Below, in pieces: positions 8,845 to 19,600 of a stretch of DNA of 64,000 bases (positions are counted from its first letter, which is position 1; each line of letters begins with the position of its first letter). Under the pieces are notes generated by a model, which did not search any database, had not been told where the DNA came from, and was given only the letters and a program-made list of their open reading frames with translations. The stretch is taken from contig JAFIEV010000042.1 of the NCBI GenBank assembly GCA_020832305.1, positions 62,001 to 126,000 of the forward strand. The letters run 5' to 3'. The stretch comes from Cyclobacteriaceae bacterium (GTDB lineage: Bacteria > Bacteroidota > Bacteroidia > Cytophagales > Cyclobacteriaceae). Both the position numbers and the translations under genes were made by a program.

Positions 8845-9078
8845 TTCTAAAAATTTTTGGGTTTATTCAAAGCAAAATATCAATTTCCTCAAACATTTGC
8901 AAACTGTGCTATTCCTTATTTATCCTTATATCACCAAAAAACAACTAACTGGTTTATGGCGAAAGATTTTTCTGCAAAGGAATTCTTTCTAATGATCTTT
9001 ACATGTCTGTGAATAGCCTTTAGGCTTTTAAAGATGGTAATAGATGTATATTACAATAATTATCCAGATTGAGTTAAA

Positions 9079-11406
9079 ATGAGATACTTAATACATGTGT
9101 GGTGCCTTATACCAATAATGATGTTGGCGGGTTGTTCCCAGGGCGATAAAGATTCCACCAAACAAGCAGCACAAACCGAAGGATTTGTAAAAGATAAAAA
9201 TACGGTATTATTGTGGCTTTTTGATGAAGAGGCCTATCCAAACGCTACCATTACCGATGCCAGTGTATATGAAATCGCCGATCTTTGGCTGACATCAGCT
9301 CAATTGACTAAAGGCAAATATGGCAATGCGTTGGTTTCAACAGATGGTCTTAATGTAATGTATGCGGCATATCCCGGACAAGGATCACTTAAGCCAAGAC
9401 AGCCTGATGGTGAGCCTACAGGATTGTGGGGTCCGACCTACACTCCGGAAAATCTCCTCCAGGCGTTGGCAAATTCAGAATTAACCATCGAGTTTTGGCT
9501 GGATGTAGCAAAGGTACCACAGGAAACTGCTTGCATCGTGGATATGGGCAGGGGTTTTGAACCCGGTTTCTCTATTTTTATATCCGATCGGGGCAAAAAA
9601 CTTACGGTTAGCAATCCCTACAGGGCCTTGAAAACCGAATTTGATTTACCGGATGCCTTGTACAATACAGCCGGTTTCGTGCATCTGGCCATCAGCACCA
9701 ATGATAAAGGAAAAGGGTGGTTGTTTTTTAATGGGAAGCAGACTTCCCCGGCCATTAGTTCAGAAACCGAAAAAGTTTCAATCCCTCCCATTGAAAGTCC
9801 CAGAGAAAATTTTGAAGATGGACGCGGGTGGCCGGAATTAAGTGTGGAGCAAAGAAAAATGAAAAGGTTCAATGTGGCCCTGCTGCAAGATCGTAAAGCA
9901 AAACAAAAACTTTCAGGCGCTTTGGATGAATTGAGGATCTCTGACCTTATTCGCTTTGGAAAGGAAGGGTTTGTGCCCGGCACCTATTCAAGAAATCATT
10001 CAGCATTTGCCTGGAAAAAACCGACACCCACGGGTCCGCCTTTGCTGCTTTCAACCGAAGTATTGCACAATTATGATCCGATAGAGAATCCCCTTTTATT
10101 TGGCAAAAGAAAACATTTATTTGTCGATGATAAAATACTGGAAGCAGGCAGCATTCAAAATGCCGGGGTCGTGATCAAACCTGTAAGTATTGAAAAAGCT
10201 GAAAAAACCAATATAGAAAAGGTAAACGGCGAGTGGCGGATTACCTTTGCGCAGGATGGAGAACGAAAAATGGGCATTGCCACCGCCAACTACAATTCTT
10301 CACTGGGTCTGGTATACTATTATGAAACTCAGGATGGAATTCATTTTGAAGGTAAACCGGTAAATATGGTCAATTACCCAATGGGAGGTGACTTATTCAT
10401 TGACAATAGTCCTGAAGCGCTTGAAAATGGTACACGCTTCAAGATGACGGCATATGTTTCAGCGCGGGGAATTTATATGTATACATCGCCAGATGCCTTG
10501 CATTGGCAAAGAAATGAAACATCTGTTTTACCATTGCTCTCAGGGGGAAGCGCTGAGTCTTTTTACGATGATCAGCAAGGGCATTATGTTACCTATCTGA
10601 AAAGGGATGCAAGTTTTGATAACCCCGAAGCCATCAATCCGGGAAAACGAGTATCTGTACGATTCGAAACCCGCGATCCTTATCGCGTATGGCCTTTTAA
10701 AAAAATGGCTGAGCCTTATTTTGAATATTCCCCCTTCCCGGTTGTAACCGGTGAAGGCGATACACAATTTATTTTGCCACACGGTGCTCCGGGATATGAA
10801 CAGGTTTATCGCACAAGGGTAATTAAATATCCTTTTGCCCCTGATACCTACCTGTCATTCCCATGGATTTACCAAAGTAATTCAGACGATCGCAATGTGG
10901 CCATCGCCCACAGTCGTGATGGCAATGACTGGCACATCATCACAGATCCGTACTTCGTGGATAAGGGTAAGGCAAGGGAGGTGATTTCCTGTCAGGGATT
11001 GCATCGTCATGGGGATGAATTGTGGCAGTATCTTGAATTTGGCGGCGCCCACGGCCGTGGAGAACGCGAATGGTATCGGGTCAGGATCCGGCTTGATGGT
11101 TTTTTTGCACTTAAAAGTGATGGACCAGGAGGGAAAGTTACCACCAAAACACTCATCACCGATGGCGATAAACTTCAGGTAAATTATATCGCCGCGGGTG
11201 GTGGCAGCCTTTCTGTTGAAATTCTCGATGAAAAAGGTAGTGTAATTCCTGGCTTTTCTGAAGAAGATTGTAAACCATTGAAAGGTGATGATATAGCCGG
11301 GGAAGTACAATGGAGAAATGCCAGGTTCGACAGCCTCAAAGGCAAAAAAATTAAGCTGCGTTTTGCTATGAATAATACAGAAATCTATGCTTTTGAAATA
11401 TTATAG
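9079..11406 (+). CDS. LamG / beta-propeller lipoprotein, first of a tandem pair
   Basis: A 775-aa lipoprotein (lipobox LAGC, Cys19). Residues about 40-290 look like a LamG/concanavalin-A-like jelly roll (TVLLWLFDEE, IEFWLDV, GALDELRISD). The middle, about 330-650, resembles a five-bladed propeller of the GH32/GH43 type (LFVDDKILEAG, GDLFIDNSPEALENG, VAIAHSRDGNDWHI). The C-terminal 100 residues form a beta-sandwich. This layout suggests glycan binding or hydrolysis at the cell surface, but I see no catalytic triad I would defend. The next gene is a full-length paralog overlapping it by 20 bp, and the two share a nearly identical last 300 bp. Confidence 0.7.
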   Translation: MRYLIHVWCLIPIMMLAGCSQGDKDSTKQAAQTEGFVKDKNTVLLWLFDEEAYPNATITDASVYEIADLWLTSAQLTKGKYGNALVSTDGLNVMYAAYPGQGSLKPRQPDGEPTGLWGPTYTPENLLQALANSELTIEFWLDVAKVPQETACIVDMGRGFEPGFSIFISDRGKKLTVSNPYRALKTEFDLPDALYNTAGFVHLAISTNDKGKGWLFFNGKQTSPAISSETEKVSIPPIESPRENFEDGRGWPELSVEQRKMKRFNVALLQDRKAKQKLSGALDELRISDLIRFGKEGFVPGTYSRNHSAFAWKKPTPTGPPLLLSTEVLHNYDPIENPLLFGKRKHLFVDDKILEAGSIQNAGVVIKPVSIEKAEKTNIEKVNGEWRITFAQDGERKMGIATANYNSSLGLVYYYETQDGIHFEGKPVNMVNYPMGGDLFIDNSPEALENGTRFKMTAYVSARGIYMYTSPDALHWQRNETSVLPLLSGGSAESFYDDQQGHYVTYLKRDASFDNPEAINPGKRVSVRFETRDPYRVWPFKKMAEPYFEYSPFPVVTGEGDTQFILPHGAPGYEQVYRTRVIKYPFAPDTYLSFPWIYQSNSDDRNVAIAHSRDGNDWHIITDPYFVDKGKAREVISCQGLHRHGDELWQYLEFGGAHGRGEREWYRVRIRLDGFFALKSDGPGGKVTTKTLITDGDKLQVNYIAAGGGSLSVEILDEKGSVIPGFSEEDCKPLKGDDIAGEVQWRNARFDSLKGKKIKLRFAMNNTEIYAFEIL
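11105..11406 (+). repeat. Homogenised 3' end of tandem duplicate, matching 13445-13750
   Basis: Direct repeat of about 300 bp. Hand comparison with 13445-13750 shows about 21 differences (roughly 93% identity), many at third codon positions, while the upstream parts of the two genes diverge far more. The sharp change in similarity inside paralogous genes is the usual mark of gene conversion or recent unequal exchange. Confidence 0.75.
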
Positions 11407-13750
11407 CCACCTCCTAAAGGCAAAGATTTCATCAGCAGGGATTGCGGCCGGCACAAAACGAATATGGCTGTTATGCTTAGTTGCCGGCATATTCGCCTGC
11501 TCCGGCAATCAAAACACTGAAGACAGTTCAACTTCTTTTATCAGGGATAAACACACCGTAATTCTCTGGCTTTTCGATGAAGACCCTTATCCAAATGCAG
11601 TGATAACAGATGCCAGCCCTTATGAATTATCGGATTTGTTTTTAATTTCCGGTAAGTTAACAGAAGGAAAGTTTGGCAATGCCCTCATTTCCTCTGAAAA
11701 CTTTAATGTAATGTTTGCCAACTACCCCGGTCAAAGTGCGCTGCAGCCACGAAAGCCCGATGGTGTGCCCACCGGTATGTGGGGTCCTACGTATATGCCT
11801 GAAGGCTTGCTTCGCACGCTTGCTGAAAAGGATATCACTTTCGAGTGTTGGTTAAAACCCGACCAGCGGCCTGAAAGGGAAGTATATATTGCCGACATCG
11901 GCTTGGGCTACAGGGATGGACTTTCTTTAAGAATAAAAGAAGCTGGTAAAACCCTTGAAGTCAGAAACCATTACAAAGGTCATAAGTATTTGTTTTTATT
12001 GCCTGATGAATTTTACCATCCTGATCAATTTGTACATATGGCCATTGAGATGGATCATGCCGGAAAGGGCAGCTTGTATATCGATGGCCGGGAAACATCT
12101 AAAGCTAAAGCTTTGGCCCTTGCGACCACTGTATTGCCTGAATTCATGCCATGGGGAACTTTTTTTGTGCATGACTGGGGCTGGCCTGACCTCTCAGTGG
12201 AAGAAAGAAAATCCCTCCGCTTTAATGTGGCGCTTTTACAGGACAGAAAAGCGGATCAGCCTTTCCGGGGTGCATTAGATGAACTTCGAATCTCTGACAC
12301 ACTGAGATTTGCCGGGAAAAACTTCACACCCCAAAGCTATTCCAGAAACCATTCTGCCTTTGCCTTCCGCAAACCAACCCCAACCGGACCACCATTATTA
12401 TTGTCTGAGAAAGCGCTTGCTAATTATGACCCAATTAACAATCCCTTGCTGTTTGGAAAGCGTAAACATGTATTCATCGATGATAAAATACTGGAAGCTG
12501 GTCAAATGCACAATGCAACTATTGTGGCAATGCAATTGAACCTTGAGGATGCTGAAAAAACAGATATCGAAAAGGTTGATGGGGAATGGAGAATTTCCTT
12601 TGTACAGGATGGGGATCGAAAACTGGGCATTGCCTCGGCATCCTCTCTGGGCACTGTTTTTCTGTATGAAACACATGATGGCCTGCATTTTAAAGGCCGT
12701 CAGGTTGAAATAGTCAAATACCCTATGGGTGGTGATTTGTTTATCGACAACAGTCCGGAAGCCCTTGAAAATGGAACTCGCTTTAAATATACCTCCAGGG
12801 TTTATGGAAGAGGCGTGTTTTTGTACACATCCCGAGATGCTGTGCATTGGCAAAGAAATGAAACGGCGCTTCTGCCATTATTATCTGGAGGCAGTGCTGA
12901 AACCTTTTATGACGACCAGCAAGGCAAGTACGTAATTTATCTCAGAAGGGATGTAAGCTTTGTGAATCCCGAAGCCTTAAATCCGGGAAAAAGGCATGCC
13001 GTTCGTTTTGAAACTGATGATCCATACCGCGTGTGGCCCTTTAAAAAAATGGCAGCGCCTTATTTCGAATATGGTATATATCCGGCAGTTACGGGAGAGG
13101 GTGAACCGCAGTTTTTACTTTCAGAAGGAGCGCCAGAATACCCACAGGCTTATCGTACCCGGGTGATCAAATACCCATATGCGCCGGATACCTACCTGGC
13201 ATTCCCATGGATTTACCATGCTCAATCTGATCATCGTGATGTGGCCCTGGCCCGAAGCCGGGATGGCAACGACTGGGACATTCTGCCTCGGCCATATTAT
13301 GTTGTAAAAGGAGAGTATAAGGAGGTCCTTTCTTGTCAGGGCCTGCACCGGCAAGGCGATGAATTGTGGCAGTATATGGAATTAGGAGGAAAACACGGCA
13401 GAGGAGAAAGGGAATGGTATCGTTTTAAATTGCGACTTGATGGTTTTTTTGCATTGAAAAGCGATGGACCAGAAGGGAAAGTTACCACCAAAACACTCAT
13501 CACCGATGGTGATAAACTTCAGGTAAATTATTTCGCCGCAGGTAGTGGCGGCCTCTCTGTTGAAATTCTCGATGAAAAAGGCAGCGTAATTCCTGGCTTT
13601 TCTGCAGAAGATTGTAAACCATTGAAAGGTGATGATATAGCCGGTGAAGTACAATGGCAAAATGCCAGGTTCGACAGCCTCAAAGGCAAAAAAATTAAGC
13701 TGCGTTTTGCTATGGATAATACAGAAATCTATGCTTTTGAAGTGTTGTAA
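11387..13750 (+). CDS. LamG / beta-propeller lipoprotein, second of a tandem pair
   Basis: A 787-aa paralog of the preceding protein with the same domain order. The only early ATG, at 11387, gives a long n-region before the hydrophobic stretch and the lipobox FACS (Cys38). This start lies within the last 20 bp of the upstream gene, which suggests translational coupling. Differences from the first copy are spread over the LamG and propeller parts. Over the last 100 residues the two proteins differ at only about nine positions. As for the first copy, surface glycan binding or hydrolysis is inferred from fold resemblance and from the sulfatase and sugar-acid genes next door. Confidence 0.7.
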   Translation: MLLKYYSHLLKAKISSAGIAAGTKRIWLLCLVAGIFACSGNQNTEDSSTSFIRDKHTVILWLFDEDPYPNAVITDASPYELSDLFLISGKLTEGKFGNALISSENFNVMFANYPGQSALQPRKPDGVPTGMWGPTYMPEGLLRTLAEKDITFECWLKPDQRPEREVYIADIGLGYRDGLSLRIKEAGKTLEVRNHYKGHKYLFLLPDEFYHPDQFVHMAIEMDHAGKGSLYIDGRETSKAKALALATTVLPEFMPWGTFFVHDWGWPDLSVEERKSLRFNVALLQDRKADQPFRGALDELRISDTLRFAGKNFTPQSYSRNHSAFAFRKPTPTGPPLLLSEKALANYDPINNPLLFGKRKHVFIDDKILEAGQMHNATIVAMQLNLEDAEKTDIEKVDGEWRISFVQDGDRKLGIASASSLGTVFLYETHDGLHFKGRQVEIVKYPMGGDLFIDNSPEALENGTRFKYTSRVYGRGVFLYTSRDAVHWQRNETALLPLLSGGSAETFYDDQQGKYVIYLRRDVSFVNPEALNPGKRHAVRFETDDPYRVWPFKKMAAPYFEYGIYPAVTGEGEPQFLLSEGAPEYPQAYRTRVIKYPYAPDTYLAFPWIYHAQSDHRDVALARSRDGNDWDILPRPYYVVKGEYKEVLSCQGLHRQGDELWQYMELGGKHGRGEREWYRFKLRLDGFFALKSDGPEGKVTTKTLITDGDKLQVNYFAAGSGGLSVEILDEKGSVIPGFSAEDCKPLKGDDIAGEVQWQNARFDSLKGKKIKLRFAMDNTEIYAFEVL

Positions 13751-13807
13751 TACAGGCGGCCTATTTGGCAATTTGCTTCGATTTAACATTAACCCTGATT
13801 TGAAATT

Positions 13808-15202
13808 ATGAAAAATGTCTACCCATTTCTTACCTGGCGCATTGCGCTTTTATACTTAACTGTTTTTACACTTGTTCACTGTACCACACCTTATATGATG
13901 GAAAAGCAAATCACTTTTGATCTGGATTACAATCATGATCTCGACAACAACGACAATTTTTCACCAGATGATGCCTGGCTGGTTTATGATACACGTACCC
14001 CCGAGGGCGGCATTGCAGTTTCTTCAAAGATCGAAAAGGTTCACCTGGAGAGTGGCAAAAAGGTTGTGCTGTATGAATTGGCAAAGAATCAGCCATGGGG
14101 ACCTGGCGCCGGGGCTGTGAGTTACAGCCACAACCATAAAATGGTGGTATTCATAAGAGGCCTTATGAATGCGAGAGAAGAATACCCTTATGCACAATGG
14201 CGCAGGACAGGCATTATTGTAAATGATGAACGACCGGGCATTCCTGTTTATATGGATGCCCGGGATATACTGCCTCCCTTTACCCCCGGAGCTTTGCGGG
14301 GCGGTACCCACCGTCATGAATTTAGCTATGACGGTCAGTGGGTTGGGTATACCTATAATGATGCCATTATGGAAGCCCTGGAACGGCAAAGCGGTCAAAA
14401 GAAAAACCTGAGAACCATTGGGGTATCAAAAAAGGGTGTTTCGGTCGAGGTTCCAACTGATGAAAGTGGTGAAAACAATCCGGGTGAATGGTTCAGTGTT
14501 CTGGTGGTTCATGTGGTGCCTGAACCCACACCGGGCTCAGATGAAATTTCCCATGCTGCTGCTGACAGCTGGATTGGCCATCAAGGATATACAAATTCCG
14601 AAGGAAAAAAGCAAATCGCCAGGTCATTTCTGGGCACAGTACGCAACCAGGCAGGAAAAGGAGTACAGGAACTGTTTGTGGTGGACATTCCCGCAGATAT
14701 CCATGAGGAAGGTGAACTTGGGCCACTGGAAGGCACAGAATTAACGATGCCGGCACCTCCGGCAGGAGCTGTTCAAAGAAGACTCACCTATACTGCGGAA
14801 ATGAAATACCCGGGCTGCAAGGGCATTACCCGCTCCAATGCAGATGGCAGCCTCATTGCTTACCTGGCCTATGACGAGAATGGCATTTTGCAGGTGTTTC
14901 TGATCTCTCCGCTGGGAGGAAAGCCTCAGCAACTCACCTGGCATACCAGCGATGTAGGGGGCAGTGTGCGTTGGCATCCAGATGGTGATCGGCTGGTATA
15001 TGTATGGGACAACAGCATTGTACTTTGCCGGCTGGGTGACGAAGCCTTTGAAAAAAGACATAATCGCCTGACAGATCCGGTCGCAGGAGCGCCTTCAGGC
15101 CTTGTTTGGTCACACAATGGCAAAACCCTGGCTTTTAACCGCGATGTTATCAATCCTGTAACCCAGACATCGACCGAGCAAATATTTGTACTGCAGTTTT
15201 GA
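13808..15202 (+). CDS. YidR-like protein (DUF3748), exported beta-propeller
   Basis: A 464-aa protein with TolB-like propeller repeats. It shares with E. coli YidR the blocks FTPGALRGGTHRHEFS, GYTYNDAIM, PTPGSDEI, ELFVVDIP, PAPPAGAVQRRLTYT and LISPLGGKPQQLTW in the same order. E. coli YidR lacks a signal peptide, while this protein has an N-terminal hydrophobic segment and a possible lipobox (LVHC, Cys25), so it probably acts in the periplasm. The function of the family is not established. It lies 57 bp after the LamG pair and is likely cotranscribed with it. A strong hairpin 214 bp past the stop could end the transcript. Confidence 0.8.
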   Translation: MKNVYPFLTWRIALLYLTVFTLVHCTTPYMMEKQITFDLDYNHDLDNNDNFSPDDAWLVYDTRTPEGGIAVSSKIEKVHLESGKKVVLYELAKNQPWGPGAGAVSYSHNHKMVVFIRGLMNAREEYPYAQWRRTGIIVNDERPGIPVYMDARDILPPFTPGALRGGTHRHEFSYDGQWVGYTYNDAIMEALERQSGQKKNLRTIGVSKKGVSVEVPTDESGENNPGEWFSVLVVHVVPEPTPGSDEISHAAADSWIGHQGYTNSEGKKQIARSFLGTVRNQAGKGVQELFVVDIPADIHEEGELGPLEGTELTMPAPPAGAVQRRLTYTAEMKYPGCKGITRSNADGSLIAYLAYDENGILQVFLISPLGGKPQQLTWHTSDVGGSVRWHPDGDRLVYVWDNSIVLCRLGDEAFEKRHNRLTDPVAGAPSGLVWSHNGKTLAFNRDVINPVTQTSTEQIFVLQF

Positions 15203-15636
15203 TTGGCAAAAATATAGGTAGACAGGTGATATTTCGTTATTGGCTGTGATTAGGACGCGATGAAAATCACTTGGCTTTTTGATTAATTTCAACGTCCTGA
15301 ATTTACATTTTAGATGCATACTTTTTCAGCAGACCCGAGTTAATCCTTAAAGAGAAAAGTAAAAACAATTTCAGGCAAAACACGAAACTGACGTAGTCCA
15401 AACATTGTCCTGTAAGCTATCCGAAAGTTGTTCCCGACCCAACTTTCGGATAGCCTCTTATTTTAAATGAAGCTGATTAACTGATTCAAAAAATCTCGAT
15501 ATTTAGCGAAAAAATCATCAAAAACAAAATTTTTTATCCTAAAATAAAAAAATTTATAACCATTTTTAAGGTCTCCCGTAAATTCATTCGAAATATTACG
15601 CAAAAATTCTAATTCAATACTTAACTTCTAAGAGCT
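15203..15636. other. Intergenic region of 434 bp with one terminator
   Basis: Contains the hairpin at 15416-15454 and otherwise AT-rich sequence. The part after the hairpin, 15455-15636, presumably carries the promoter of the SPFH gene, but no perfect TAnnTTTG is present. No reading frame above background is visible. Confidence 0.5.
15416..15454 (+). terminator. Strong hairpin, probable terminator after the DUF3748 operon
   Basis: A perfect 15-bp stem (15416-15430 with 15440-15454) with a 9-nt loop, followed by CTCTTATTTT. The stem is very stable, while the U-tract is interrupted. It lies 214 bp downstream of the DUF3748 stop. Confidence 0.65.
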
Positions 15637-16419
15637 ATGAAAAAACTCGTTTTTGTAGCAATGGCTACGTTTGCGCTTTCCTCCTGTATGCCTGCGGTAG
15701 TACGTCAGGGCGAAGTGGGCGTTAAAAGAAAGGCAGGGGTTCTATCGCAAAAAACCCTCGAACCGGGCATGTATTTTTACAACCCCGTCATCACCCGTAT
15801 CATCAAATTACCTTATCGCACCGTTAACCTTGAGTTGATACTGAACCTGCCCAGTCAGGAAGGTCTTACCATACAATCTGAGGTTTCCATTTTGTACAAC
15901 CTTACCGTAGACAAAGTGCCCTACATCGTGGAAAATATTGGAGAAAACTATGAAACAGATTTCATTCTGAATGTCTTCAGGTCTGCTGCTGCGGATGTAT
16001 GTGCACAGTTCCTGGCCAAGGATATGCACTCTGGCGAAAGGGCCAATATTGAAGCAAGAATCGCAAACCGCATGATGGAACTGATGGGGCACCGTGGATT
16101 TACCATAGAAGCCGTCTTACTGAAGAGCATAAGGTTGCCGGCCGATCTGTCAAGGGCCATAGAAGACAAACTACGCGCCGATCAGCAGGCACAGATGATG
16201 GAATTTGTATTGCAGCGGGAAAGACGCGAAGCAGAGCGTAAAATGATAGAGGCGGAAGCCGTCCGCGACGCACAGAAAGTTATAGCCGAAGGACTCAACC
16301 GCAATGTAATCGAATGGCGTGGCATTGAAGCCCTGCGCGAACTTTCAGCTTCGCCCAATGCCAAAATGATCATCACTGATGGCAAAACACCCTTTATTCT
16401 GGGTGGCGAACGTCCTTAA
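15637..16419 (+). CDS. SPFH/Band 7 (prohibitin-like) lipoprotein
   Basis: A 260-aa protein with a signal peptide and lipobox LSSC (Cys17), so it is likely anchored in a membrane facing the periplasm. Residues about 22-190 form an SPFH/prohibitin domain (GEVGVKRKAGVL, EPGMYFYNPV, the strand VSILYNLTVD). A charged helical region follows (about 175-225, RERREAERKMIEAEA), typical of the oligomerising coiled coil. The last 25 residues are a short tail. SPFH proteins form large ring or cage assemblies that organise membranes or proteases. A lipoprotein form without a transmembrane helix is common in Bacteroidota. It is a single gene; the following barrel fusion starts 190 bp downstream. Confidence 0.85.
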   Translation: MKKLVFVAMATFALSSCMPAVVRQGEVGVKRKAGVLSQKTLEPGMYFYNPVITRIIKLPYRTVNLELILNLPSQEGLTIQSEVSILYNLTVDKVPYIVENIGENYETDFILNVFRSAAADVCAQFLAKDMHSGERANIEARIANRMMELMGHRGFTIEAVLLKSIRLPADLSRAIEDKLRADQQAQMMEFVLQRERREAERKMIEAEAVRDAQKVIAEGLNRNVIEWRGIEALRELSASPNAKMIITDGKTPFILGGERP

Positions 16420-16524
16420 AATTTTCGACCCTGTTTAAAACCGGGCGCATACCGCAGATGTAATCCAGCATATAGCTGGCCGGCAGGTCGATACATAAAA
16501 AAATCATACATATATTCATTTTCA

Positions 16525-16571
16525 CCGAAAACCGGATGGAAGAACTACGTCTCAACGATCCGGTGTTTCGG
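16525..16571. other. Long inverted repeat before the peptidase/barrel fusion gene
   Basis: CCGAAAACCGGAT at 16525-16537 pairs with ATCCGGTGTTTCGG at 16558-16571 with a single bulge, around a 20-nt loop. No U-tract follows. It lies 38 bp before the start of the next gene and could be a leader hairpin or a binding site for a dimeric regulator. Confidence 0.4.
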
Positions 16572-16609
16572 ATTTACCAACCATCATTCACTATAACTAA
16601 CCCGGCAAA

Positions 16610-19600
16610 ATGACAACCATGAAATCCGTTTTCATAAAAAATATACAGAAATTCACGGCTGTTACCTTAATCACCTGTCTGGCAGCGCTGGAAGCCAGGG
16701 CGCAATACTTTGGATTCAATAAACCCAAGTACAGGAAATTCGATTTCAGGGTACTGGAATCACCTCACTTCAAATTACACCATTATTTCGATAATGACTC
16801 TGTTGCCAACAGCATCGTAAAACTAAGCGAAAAATGGTATGATCATCTCAGTGAAGTCCTCAGGGATACTTTCGACACCCCCAATCCATTGATATTTTAC
16901 AAGCATCACGCCGATTTTCAGCAGACCGGTGTTATTGATGCCCTTATCGGCGTCGGTACAGCAGGGTTTGCAGAAGGCATTAAAAACCGCATTGTCATGC
17001 CCATGCTGGAAACCAATGCACAAACCAGTCATGTACTAGGCCATGAAATTGTGCATGCCTTTCAGTTTCATCTGCTGAGAACCGACGAAGGCACCAACCT
17101 GGCCAATATGAGAAATATGCCACTCTGGTTTGTTGAAGGAATGGCAGAATACTTGTCGATCGGCAAGGAAGATGCCCACACCGCCATGTGGATGCGCGAT
17201 GCGGTAATGCATGACGACATCCCAAGCCTTAGGGATATGACCATAAACATGCGATATTTCCCCTATCGTTTCGGCCATGCCTTCTGGGCTTTCTTTGCCG
17301 GCATGTGGGGTGAGGATAAAATCAGAGATCTATTTATACTTGCATCCATCCATGGCTATGAAAAAGCCCTGGAAAGCCTTACAGGTTTTAATGCCGAACA
17401 AATCTCTAATATTTGGCACAATAAACTGCGGGAAGATTATACACCCCTGCTTGAAAATACAACAGCCCCTTTTGGCAAATTTCTCTTTGAAAGAGAAGCC
17501 ACTGAAGGCATGACTTTTGCACCGGTCGTCAGTCACAATGGTGAGTACATGGTTTTTGCCTCTGAGAAAGACCTGCTTTCCATAGAGTTGTACCTTGCCA
17601 ATGCCAAAACCGGTGAAATAATCCGTAAAATATCTTCCGGCGTACATCAGTCGCATATCGACGATTTTAATTTCATCGATGCCGTCGGCGCCTTTTCACC
17701 AGATAACCGATTATTTGCTTTTCCCGTTTTCAGTAAGGGACGAAGCATACTCTTAGTCGTTAATACTAAAACCGGCAGGGTCGAACGAGAAATTGATGTG
17801 CCCGGTTTAGAGACCTTCAACAGCATAGACTGGTCTCCCGATGGTCGTTTTATGGTTTTCTCAGCCATAACCAGCGATGGTGAATACGGCAATCTTATGT
17901 TGTACGACTATCGGAGAAACCGCACTGAGCAACTTACCAGAGGTCCCTTTTCAGATATACAACCATCCTGGTCACCCGATGGCAGAACCATTGCCTTCGC
18001 TTCAAATCGCGGAGATGATACAGATTTTGACAATTTTGAATTTGGCACTTTCCGCATCTGCTTTATGGACATCTTTACACGCCGGATTGAAGTGCTGGAC
18101 CTGTTTCCAGGTACAGACAATATGAATCCCAAATTCTCTCCCGACGGGCATCAGTTGTATTTCCTTTCAGAGGCAGACGGATTCAGAAACCTTTATCGCT
18201 ATAGTATGGTAAGTGGCAAAACCTGGCAAATAACGCGATTTTTTACCGGAATCAGTGGCATTACAAAGTTTTCACCAGCACTCAGCGTTGCCTGGCAAAC
18301 CGGAGAAGTAGTATTTTCGGTCTTTGACAGAAAGCGATATAAAATATATACCAACGATGAGATGGAACTAGACTGGCACGCTCGTCTGGTGGATCCCCAT
18401 TTTATTGACCAACGTGCAGCCAGGTTGCCTCCTTTAAGGCAGTTTACGCCCGAAATTAGAGAAAGGCGGGTGCGGCTTCAGCCCATTTCTGAAAGAATAA
18501 TGCAGAGGGGATTCGACAGCCTCGATTATCAGCCCCGCTTCAGGTTAACCAATATAAGTGCCTCATCTATGGGATTGGGCACCAACCATCTGGGCTCCGC
18601 AATGAGTGGAGGCATCAACCTGATGTTTACCGACATGCTCAACGACCATCAGATCATAACCGGGGCGCAGATAAGTGGAACGATTGCAGATTTTGCGGGA
18701 TATGCAGCCTATCTCAACCGAAAAAGGCCTTTACATTGGGGCGTATCATTGAGCCACATGCCCTTTGTTACCTCTTTTGGTGTAAGGAGCATAGAAAGAA
18801 TAAATATCAATGACACAACTTCGGTGCTTGCACTTAATGCTGCCACGGTAGTACAACGCACTTTTCAGCAGCAGCTGGCTTTATTTTCACATCTTCCGTT
18901 TTCAAAGCATTTGCGCCTTGAAGGAAACATAAACGTTTCAAGGTTTTCCTTCAACAGAACCATAAACAATAATTTCTTCGTCAACGGAAATCTGGTGGAA
19001 CAAAGTAGTGGCAGAATAGCCGCACCCGATGATCTCTACGCCGGACAGCTAAGCCTGGCTCTTGTGAATGACCGCACATTTTTCGGGCTCTTATCACCTT
19101 TACGCGGTCAGCGATACCGATTTCAGATTGAGCAGAACTTTGGAGCTGCCAACCTAACGGGCATCCTGGCTGACTACAGAAAATATCATCATCTAAGGCC
19201 TTTCAGTCTGAGTTACAGAGCCTTTTATTATGGGAGGTATGGAAGAGATGCTGATGCTTTGAACCCCTTGATTGTGGGTAATGATTTCTTTGTCAGGGGT
19301 TACAATATCAACTCATTTATTAACAGACCTTGCTTTAGCCCTGAATGTATAACTCCGGGGCAATTGGCAGGTACACATATGGCGGTATGGAACACCGAAT
19401 TACGACTTCCATTTTCAGGACCGCCACGATTGGCTGTACTGCCTTCAAGGATTTTGTTTTCAGACCTGGTTTTGTTTGCTGATGCCGGTATGGCCTGGAA
19501 TGATTTCGACACCATTGACTTGCGCTGGGGCCCCCAAGCCGGCAGGCGATCACCTGTGGTCAGCACCGGAGTTGCATTGCGGTTAAACTTGCTGGCTTTT

